This document shows, one piece after another, positions 9,228 through 14,427 of a stretch of DNA of 14,427 nucleotides. This DNA is from JADJWR01 sp964610575 (GTDB taxonomy: Bacteria > Pseudomonadota > Gammaproteobacteria > Burkholderiales > Burkholderiaceae_F): positions 1 to 14,427 of the forward strand of contig CAZSYX010000084.1 in the NCBI GenBank assembly GCA_964610575.1, given 5' to 3'. Made by a program: the position numbers and the translations under genes. The notes beneath the pieces were generated by a model. That model was not told the origin of the DNA. It did no database searches and saw only the letters and a list, made by a program, of their open reading frames with translations. How positions within the stretch are numbered: the stretch's first letter is position 1; every line of letters begins with the position of its first letter.

Positions 9228-12200
9228 ATGTTCACCCACTTCTTCATCGACCGGCCGATCCTGTCGTCGGTCATCTCGATCCTGATCCTGCTCGGCGGAC
9301 TGGTGGCGATGCGGGTGGCGCCGATCTCGCAGTTCCCGGAGCTGGCGCCGCCGCAGATCCAGGTCACGGCGCGCTATCCCGGGGCCACCGCCGAGGTGAT
9401 CGCCAACACCGTCGCCGCGCCGCTGGAGACGCAGATCAACGGGGTCGACGGCCTGCTGTACTTCAACTCGGTTGCCTCGTCCTCCGGCAACCTGACCCTG
9501 AACGTGGTGTTCAAGCCGGGCACCGACCCGGACATCAACCAGGTCAACGTGCAGAACCGGGTCAGCCAGGCCGCGCCGATGCTGCCGCAGGTGGTGACCC
9601 AGCAGGGGATCACGGTCGACAAGAAGTCCTCCAGCCTGATGATGGTCTTGTCGGTGTTCTCGCCCGACGACCGCTACAGCGCCACCTACATCGACAACTA
9701 CACCAACCTGTACGTGCTGGAGGAGCTGAAGCGGGTGCCGGGCGCCAACCGCGCCTCGGTGTTCGGCCTGCCCGACATCGCCATGCGCGTGTGGCTGCGG
9801 CCGGACCGGATGGCTCAGCTCGGCATCTCGGTGCAGGAGGTCGCCGCCGCGATCCAGAGCCAGAACCAGACCTTCGGCATCGGCCAGATCGGCGCCGAGC
9901 CGTCGCCGCAGGGCGTGCAGCAGACCTTCGTCATCACCGCGCAGGGGCTGCTGCAGCGGCCCGAGCAGTTCGAGGACATCATCGTCCGCGCGGCGAAGGA
10001 GGGCACGGCGATCGTCCGCCTGAAGGACATCGGCCGGGTCGAGCTGGCCAAGCGCGACTACTCGATCGCCAGCCGGATGAACGGCAAGGTGGCGACCACC
10101 ATCGGCATCTACCAGCAGCCGGGGGCCAACGCCGTGGAGACGGCGCGCGCCGTGCGGCAGCGACTGGAGGAGCTGAAGGCGCAGTTCCCGACCGGGCTCG
10201 ACTACAAGATCGCGCTCGACACCAGCCTGTTCACGCTGAACTCGATCGACAAGGTGGTGCACACCTTCTTCGAGGCGGTGGTGCTGGTGATCCTGGTGGT
10301 GTTCCTGTTCTTGCAGTCGCTGCGGGCCACCATCATCCCGATCCTGGCGGTGCCGGTGTCGATCGTCGGCACCTTCATCGGCATGCACCTGCTCGGCTTC
10401 TCGATCAACATGCTGACGATGTTCGGCCTGATCCTGGCCATCGGGCTGGTGGTCGACGACGCCATCGTGGTGGTCGAGAACGTCGAGACCAACATGACCA
10501 AGCACGGCCTGTCGGCGCTCGCGGCCTCGAAGCGGGCGATGACCGAGATCGCCGGCGCGCTGATCTCGATCGTGCTGGTGCTGGTGGCGGTGTTCCTGCC
10601 GGTGGCCTTCCTCGGCGGCGTCACCGGCATCCTGTACCAGCAGTTCGCCATCACGATCGCCATCTCGGTAGTGATCTCGGGGATCATGGCGCTGACGCTG
10701 TCGCCGGCGCTGGCGGCGATCATCATCAAGGCGCACCACGGAGAGAAGAAGGGCTTCTTCCGCTGGTTCGAGAACGCCTTCGCCCGCCTGACCGGCGGCT
10801 ACGTCGGCGGCGTGGCGCGCCTGATCCAGGGCTGGCCGATCGCGCTGGCCGCCTTCGCCGCGGTCATCGCCGGCATCGTGCTGATGTTCCGCATCCTGCC
10901 CTCCAGCTTCGTGCCCGACGAGGACCAGGGTTACTTCTTCGTCGTCGTCGAGGCGCCGGACACCGCCAGCCAGGGCGTGGTCGGTCTGCTCGCCGACAAG
11001 GCGCAGCAGATCGTCTCGGCGGACCCGGCGGTGCAGGACGTGGCGCTGGTCAACGGTTTCAGCCTGGTCGACGGGCAGTTCCGCAACAACGCCGCGGTGC
11101 TGTTCGTGTCGATGAAGCCGTTCGAGGAACGCAAGGACGCCTCGCTGCTGAGCTTCGCCGCGCTGCCGCGGCTGAACGCGCAGTTCGCCGGCCTGAATGA
11201 CGGATTCGTCTTCGCCATCAACCCGCCGTCGATCCCCGGGCTGGGCACCACCGGCGGCTTCGAGTTCTACATCCAGAACCGCGGCGCCGGCGATCCGCGC
11301 GCCACCGGCGCCGCGGTCCAGGCTTTCCTCGCCGCCGCACGGCAGCGGCCGGAGCTGGCCGGCGTCAACTCGACCTTCCGCGCCGCCACGCAGCAGCTGT
11401 TCGTCGACCTGGACCGCAACAAGGCCGAGGTGCTCGGCGTGCCGGTGCAGGAGGTCTTCCAGACCATGCAGAGCTTCTTCGGCTCGTCGATCGCCGGGCA
11501 GTTCAGCCAGTTCAGCCGCGTGTGGTGGGTGGTGCTGCAGGCCGACCCCGAGTACCGCGCCGACCCGGCCGACTTCGACAAGGTCTTCGTCCGCTCGCAC
11601 TCGGGCAAGATGGTGCCGCTGTCGGCGCTGATCACGGTGCGCTACGTCGCCGCGCCCAAGCTAATGGAGCGCTTCAACGGCTTCCCGGCGGTCAAGGTCA
11701 CCGGCAACCCGGCGACAGGGTTCAGCTCCGGGCAGGCGATAGCGGCGATGGAGGCGGTGGCGCGCGAGACGCTGCCGGGCGACTTCTCCTTCGCCTGGGC
11801 CGGCCAGGCGCTGCAGGAGAAGGAGGCCGGCGGCACCTCGTCGATCGCCTTCGTCGCCGGGCTGATCGTGGTGTTCCTGCTGCTGGCGGCGCAGTTCGAG
11901 AAGTGGACGCTGCCGGTCGCCGTCGTGCTGACCGTGCCGATCGCCGTGCTCGGTGCGATGCTGCTCACCTGGGTGCGCGGGCTGGAGAACGATGTGTACT
12001 TCCAGGTCGGGCTGGTGACCCTGGTCGGTCTGTCGGCGAAAAACGCGATCCTGATCTGCGAGGTGGCGATCGAGCACGTGCGCTCCGGCATGTCGGTGCT
12101 GGACGCGGCACTGGAAGCGGCGCGGGCCCGGATCCGTGCGATCGTGATGACCTCGCTGGCCTTCGGGCTGGGCTGCGTGCCGCTGGCGCTCGCCTCCGGG

Positions 12201-12410
12201 CCGGGCGCCAACAGCCTGCGGGCGATCGGCACCGGCGTGATCGGCGGCATCCTCGCCTCGACCGTGGTGGCGATCTTCTTCGCGCCGTTGTTCTTCTGGT
12301 TGCTCGAATCGATGAGCCAGAAGGTCGCGGGGAAGAAGGCGGCTGCCGGTGCGGCGCGGGGCGGCGCAGCGCCCGAAGGGGCGCCGCATGCGCAGCGGGA
12401 GGGCGACTGA
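9228..12410 (+). CDS. RND multidrug efflux transporter, HAE-1 (AcrB/MexB-like) inner-membrane pump
   Basis: This 1,060-residue proton-driven transporter is full length for the HAE-1 family, whose members work as trimers. It begins FFIDRPILSSVISILI, the usual first transmembrane helix. Two large periplasmic loops lie at about 30-340 and 560-870, each followed by a block of transmembrane helices. The proton-relay pair Asp410-Asp411 is in GLVVDDAIVVVENVE in the fourth helix. Lys938 (GLSAKNAIL) and Arg970 (RIRAIVMTS) are at the expected places in the second half, so the pump looks functional. The C-terminal ~30 residues are a hydrophilic Ala/Gly/Lys tail without obvious motif. The ATG at 9228 comes 6 nt after the adaptor stop with a weak ribosome binding site, suggesting coupled translation. 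Amphiphilic drugs, solvents or lipids are known substrates of the family; which of these apply here is unknown. Confidence 0.97.
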   Translation: MFTHFFIDRPILSSVISILILLGGLVAMRVAPISQFPELAPPQIQVTARYPGATAEVIANTVAAPLETQINGVDGLLYFNSVASSSGNLTLNVVFKPGTDPDINQVNVQNRVSQAAPMLPQVVTQQGITVDKKSSSLMMVLSVFSPDDRYSATYIDNYTNLYVLEELKRVPGANRASVFGLPDIAMRVWLRPDRMAQLGISVQEVAAAIQSQNQTFGIGQIGAEPSPQGVQQTFVITAQGLLQRPEQFEDIIVRAAKEGTAIVRLKDIGRVELAKRDYSIASRMNGKVATTIGIYQQPGANAVETARAVRQRLEELKAQFPTGLDYKIALDTSLFTLNSIDKVVHTFFEAVVLVILVVFLFLQSLRATIIPILAVPVSIVGTFIGMHLLGFSINMLTMFGLILAIGLVVDDAIVVVENVETNMTKHGLSALAASKRAMTEIAGALISIVLVLVAVFLPVAFLGGVTGILYQQFAITIAISVVISGIMALTLSPALAAIIIKAHHGEKKGFFRWFENAFARLTGGYVGGVARLIQGWPIALAAFAAVIAGIVLMFRILPSSFVPDEDQGYFFVVVEAPDTASQGVVGLLADKAQQIVSADPAVQDVALVNGFSLVDGQFRNNAAVLFVSMKPFEERKDASLLSFAALPRLNAQFAGLNDGFVFAINPPSIPGLGTTGGFEFYIQNRGAGDPRATGAAVQAFLAAARQRPELAGVNSTFRAATQQLFVDLDRNKAEVLGVPVQEVFQTMQSFFGSSIAGQFSQFSRVWWVVLQADPEYRADPADFDKVFVRSHSGKMVPLSALITVRYVAAPKLMERFNGFPAVKVTGNPATGFSSGQAIAAMEAVARETLPGDFSFAWAGQALQEKEAGGTSSIAFVAGLIVVFLLLAAQFEKWTLPVAVVLTVPIAVLGAMLLTWVRGLENDVYFQVGLVTLVGLSAKNAILICEVAIEHVRSGMSVLDAALEAARARIRAIVMTSLAFGLGCVPLALASGPGANSLRAIGTGVIGGILASTVVAIFFAPLFFWLLESMSQKVAGKKAAAGAARGGAAPEGAPHAQREGD
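12397..12403 (+). promoter_or_regulatory. Ribosome binding site of the outer-membrane factor gene
   Basis: GGGAGGG lies 8 nt before the ATG at 12412 and decides between that codon and the upstream in-frame ATGs at 12349 and 12388, which would overlap the pump gene and spoil the lipoprotein signal. Confidence 0.65.
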
Positions 12411-12411
12411 C

Positions 12412-13905
12412 ATGCGCCGTCTTGCTGAAGGGCTCTCCTCGGCGCTGAGAATCGGCGCCGGCGCGGCGATAGTTGCCGCGCTGCTGGCCGGCTGCGCCGT
12501 CGGCCCCGACTACGCGCGGCCGACGACGGACGCACCGGCGCAGTGGCGGATCGACTACCCGAAGGCGGCAGACGTCGCCAACACGAAGTGGTGGGAGCAG
12601 TTCGGCGATCCGGTGCTGAACCGGCTGATCGAAGAGGCCCTGCGCGAGAACCGCGACCTGCGCGTTGCCGCGGCGCGCGTCGACCAGTTCATCGGCGCGC
12701 TGACGACGACCCGTTCGCAGTTCTATCCGCAGGTCGGCTACAGCCTGGACGCGAGCCGCAATCGCTCGAGCCGGGTGGGATCGCCGCCGATCCCGGCCCC
12801 CGCCGATCCGTACACCACGCTGTATCAGGGCGTGCTCAGCGCGCAGTGGCAGATCGACCTCTTCGGCCGCGTGCGCCGGCAGAACGAGGCGGCGCAGGCG
12901 CAGGTCTATGCGACCGAGCAGGGCCGCCGCGGCGTCGTGCTGTCGGTGGTGACCAGCGTGGCAGCGAGCTACATCAACCTGCGCGCGCTCGACCGGCAGC
13001 TCGAGATCGCCCGTGCCACCGCGACCAATTACGCCGAGACGAAGAAGATCTTCGACTTGCGTTTCAAGGGCGGCGTGGTGTCGCAGGTCGAGGTTGCGCA
13101 GGTCGAGTCGCAGTACCAGCAGGCACTGGCGGCGATCCCGGCGCTCGAACAGCAGATCGCCGCGCAGGAGAACCTGATCAGCATCCTGCTCGGCCGCAAC
13201 CCGGGGCCGATCGAGCGCGGTAAGGCGATCGACGAACTGGTCGCGCCGGCGATCCCCGGCGACCTGCCGTCGACGCTGCTCGAACGACGCCCGGACATCC
13301 TGCAGGCCGAGCAGAACCTCGTCGCCGCGAACGCCAACATCGGCGTCGCGCGATCGCTTTATTACCCGACGCTGTCGCTGACCGGCGTGCTCGGCTCGGT
13401 GAGCACGGCGCTCGGCGATTTCCTCAGCAGCGCGGCTACCGCCTGGTCGGTCGCCGCCGGGCTGGCCGGGCCGGTGTTCACCTTCGGCGCCATCGAGGGA
13501 CAGGTTCAGACGGCCGAAGGTGCGCAACGCGAGGCGCTCGCCTTCTATCAGCAGGCCATCCTCGGCGCGTTCCGCGAGACCAACGACGCCCTCGTCGGCA
13601 CGGTCAAGAAACGCGAGGAATCCGATGCGCAGGCAAGGCGCGTGACCGCGCTGCGCGACTATGCGCGGCTGTCGCGCCTGCGGTTCGACAACGGTTACGC
13701 CAGCTTCCTCGAGGTGCTCTATGCCGAGAACGAGCTGTTCAGTGCGGAGCTCGCTGCCGTGCGCTCGATGGCCGAGCGCTACACGCAGGTCGTCAACGTG
13801 TACCAGGCGGTCGGTGGCGGCTGGGTGGACGAGGTCGACAAGTTGGCGCCGCAGCCGCAACTGGCTTCACCGGCGGCTGCCACGTCTTCGACCGCGGCGC
13901 GCTGA
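12412..13905 (+). CDS. RND efflux outer-membrane factor, NodT/OprM family lipoprotein
   Basis: This 497-residue TolC-like channel is the outer-membrane part of the tripartite pump. The signal peptide ends in a lipobox LLAGC (Cys28), followed by AVGPDYARP, the hallmark start of NodT-family factors, and by WWEQFGDPVLNRLIEEAL (about 60-77). Two tandem outer-membrane-efflux repeats follow, at about 65-265 and 285-475. They include QWQIDLFGRVRR (first repeat), the helix-turn LLERRPDILQAEQNLVAANA (about 286-305) and FDNGYASFLEVL (about 424-435). In the family these form long coiled-coil helices and a 12-strand trimeric barrel. The start was set by a strong ribosome binding site and lies 1 nt after the pump stop, so the three genes are surely one operon. 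Length and motifs are complete. Confidence 0.96.
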   Translation: MRRLAEGLSSALRIGAGAAIVAALLAGCAVGPDYARPTTDAPAQWRIDYPKAADVANTKWWEQFGDPVLNRLIEEALRENRDLRVAAARVDQFIGALTTTRSQFYPQVGYSLDASRNRSSRVGSPPIPAPADPYTTLYQGVLSAQWQIDLFGRVRRQNEAAQAQVYATEQGRRGVVLSVVTSVAASYINLRALDRQLEIARATATNYAETKKIFDLRFKGGVVSQVEVAQVESQYQQALAAIPALEQQIAAQENLISILLGRNPGPIERGKAIDELVAPAIPGDLPSTLLERRPDILQAEQNLVAANANIGVARSLYYPTLSLTGVLGSVSTALGDFLSSAATAWSVAAGLAGPVFTFGAIEGQVQTAEGAQREALAFYQQAILGAFRETNDALVGTVKKREESDAQARRVTALRDYARLSRLRFDNGYASFLEVLYAENELFSAELAAVRSMAERYTQVVNVYQAVGGGWVDEVDKLAPQPQLASPAAATSSTAAR

Positions 13906-13924
13906 CGCGGGCTGGTGCGCGCCG
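13895..13924. terminator. GC hairpin over the end of the efflux operon, possible terminator
   Basis: CGGCGCGC (13895-13902) pairs with GCGCGCCG (13917-13924), an 8-bp perfect stem with a 14-nt loop that contains the outer-membrane-factor stop codon. It lies at the convergent junction with the cupin gene. There is no T-run, and the stem's left arm is coding, so this is a weak candidate. Confidence 0.25.
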
Positions 13925-13948
13925 ATGCCGGTGACGCGCTTCGGTCGG

Positions 13949-14377
13949 CTAACTGCGGTTCAGTTGCGCTGAGTCTTCGGCCGTCGGCAGACGCGGTCGG
14001 TCGCGCGTCTTGCTCACCAAGCAGAGGAAGCCGAGCGCGGAATCGGCCGCAGCGCGGAACTGGTGCCAGGTCAGCGGATCGATCGTCACCAGGTCGTGCT
14101 CGGCGACTGGTTGCTCGGCTGAGCCCAGTTGGACGATGCCGCGGCCGCGCAGGATCAGCACGGCGTGCGTGTGCTGGTGCCGCTCCAGCGTCGAATAGCC
14201 GCCGGGCGCGATCTCGAAGTAGCGCAGCTCGCAGTCCTGGTCCGGCTGCGCGAACAGCACCTGGCGCGTGATGTCGCGAAACGGCGCACTGCCTTCTTCC
14301 TTGTAGCGCAGGCGCTCGACGTCGGCCCAGCCGAAGTCGCCGGCGGCTTCCGGCGCGAAGCGCCGCACCTCGCTCAT
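13949..14377 (-). CDS. Small single-domain cupin protein
   Basis: This 142-residue protein has one cupin beta-barrel domain at about residues 48-122. Motif 1 is ERHQHTHAVLILRGRG, giving His67, His69 and His71 (H-x-H-x-H). Motif 2 is DPLTWHQF with His105. The usual glutamate of cupin motif 1 is not seen, so a metal site made of histidines is likely. No catalytic function can be assigned; such proteins range from dioxygenases to sugar isomerases and simple binding proteins. The ATG at 14377 has a GAGGT ribosome binding site 6 nt upstream and overlaps the stop of the preceding gene (ATGA), so translation is probably coupled to that gene. It converges on the efflux operon, with 43 nt between the stops. 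Confidence 0.85.
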   Translation of the reverse strand: MSEVRRFAPEAAGDFGWADVERLRYKEEGSAPFRDITRQVLFAQPDQDCELRYFEIAPGGYSTLERHQHTHAVLILRGRGIVQLGSAEQPVAEHDLVTIDPLTWHQFRAAADSALGFLCLVSKTRDRPRLPTAEDSAQLNRS

Positions 14378-14427
14378 GCGGTGACCTCGCCGGCGGCCGC
14401 CACTGCTTCGACGAACGCTCGGCTGCG
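14374..14427 (-). CDS. C-terminal end of an unidentified protein upstream of the cupin gene
   Basis: On the minus strand the frame ending at the TGA within the ATGA overlap is open to the window edge and encodes 17 residues ending RAFVEAVAAAGEVTA. The cupin ribosome binding site is embedded in it. The 4-base overlap is typical of co-translated genes, which supports a real coding end, but the stretch is too short to name. Confidence 0.5.
   Translation of the reverse strand, partial: RSRAFVEAVAAAGEVTA
14384..14388 (-). promoter_or_regulatory. Ribosome binding site of the cupin gene
   Basis: GAGGT on the minus strand lies 6 nt before the ATG at 14377, inside the last codons of the upstream gene. 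It fixes the cupin start. Confidence 0.55.

Noticed and set aside
7935..11600. A 1,221-codon open frame on the minus strand opposite the adaptor and pump genes
   Set aside because: Its product is a His/Arg/Asp/Gln-rich string without domains. It mirrors strongly GC3-biased RND genes whose motifs are complete on the plus strand, so it is a compositional shadow.
11965..13860. A 631-codon minus-strand frame opposite the pump end and the outer-membrane factor
   Set aside because: It crosses two well-identified genes, has Arg-rich composition and lacks motifs; a shadow of GC-rich coding DNA.

Overview
The window is high-GC chromosomal DNA, densely packed with genes. The gene content (GltBD, a YdiK-like permease, a patatin/beta-barrel protein and an RND pump with a NodT-type outer-membrane factor) points to a Gram-negative proteobacterium, most likely a betaproteobacterium of the Rhodocyclales type. 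The taxonomic call is inference from protein character and base composition; there is no marker RNA. No tRNA, rRNA, CRISPR array, insertion sequence, integrase or attachment site was seen.

Layout. (1) 1-2953, plus strand: the 3' third of gltB and the whole of gltD, the two subunits of NADPH-dependent glutamate synthase. gltD follows the gltB stop after 8 nt. (2) 3005-4102, plus strand: a YdiK-like AI-2E-family membrane protein 51 nt after gltD, possibly read through from the glt operon. (3) 4122-7831, minus strand: a patatin-like protein with a POTRA-like segment and an outer-membrane beta-barrel (type Vd, PlpD-like layout), followed 43 nt later by a membrane-anchored alpha/beta hydrolase. 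(4) 7832-8009: a 178-bp divergent intergenic region containing GC-rich palindromes. (5) 8010-13905, plus strand: a tight three-gene operon for a complete tripartite RND efflux pump (periplasmic adaptor lipoprotein, HAE-1-type inner-membrane transporter, outer-membrane factor lipoprotein), with gaps of 6 nt and 1 nt. No regulator gene is next to it in the window. (6) 13949-14427, minus strand: a small single-domain cupin, overlapping by ATGA with the last codons of an upstream gene that leaves the window.

How the genes relate. GltB and GltD form one enzyme for ammonium assimilation. The three RND genes form one envelope-spanning pump. The patatin and hydrolase genes look like a co-transcribed pair of envelope proteins with lipase/esterase folds, but a shared pathway is only inferred. 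The window looks like ordinary core or near-core chromosome rather than an accessory island, and I see no convincing new multi-gene system.

The most notable region is the patatin gene. Its N-terminal signal peptide and oxyanion-loop motif lie in a different frame from the rest of the protein, with the break in a GC-only tract at about 7693-7705. The nucleophile elbow reads G-T-G-M-G where the family has G-x-S-x-G. The gene may be a sequencing-error frameshift of a pseudo-enzyme, or a decaying gene. The remaining observations (hairpins at convergent junctions, palindromes in the divergent region, low-complexity tails) are modest.
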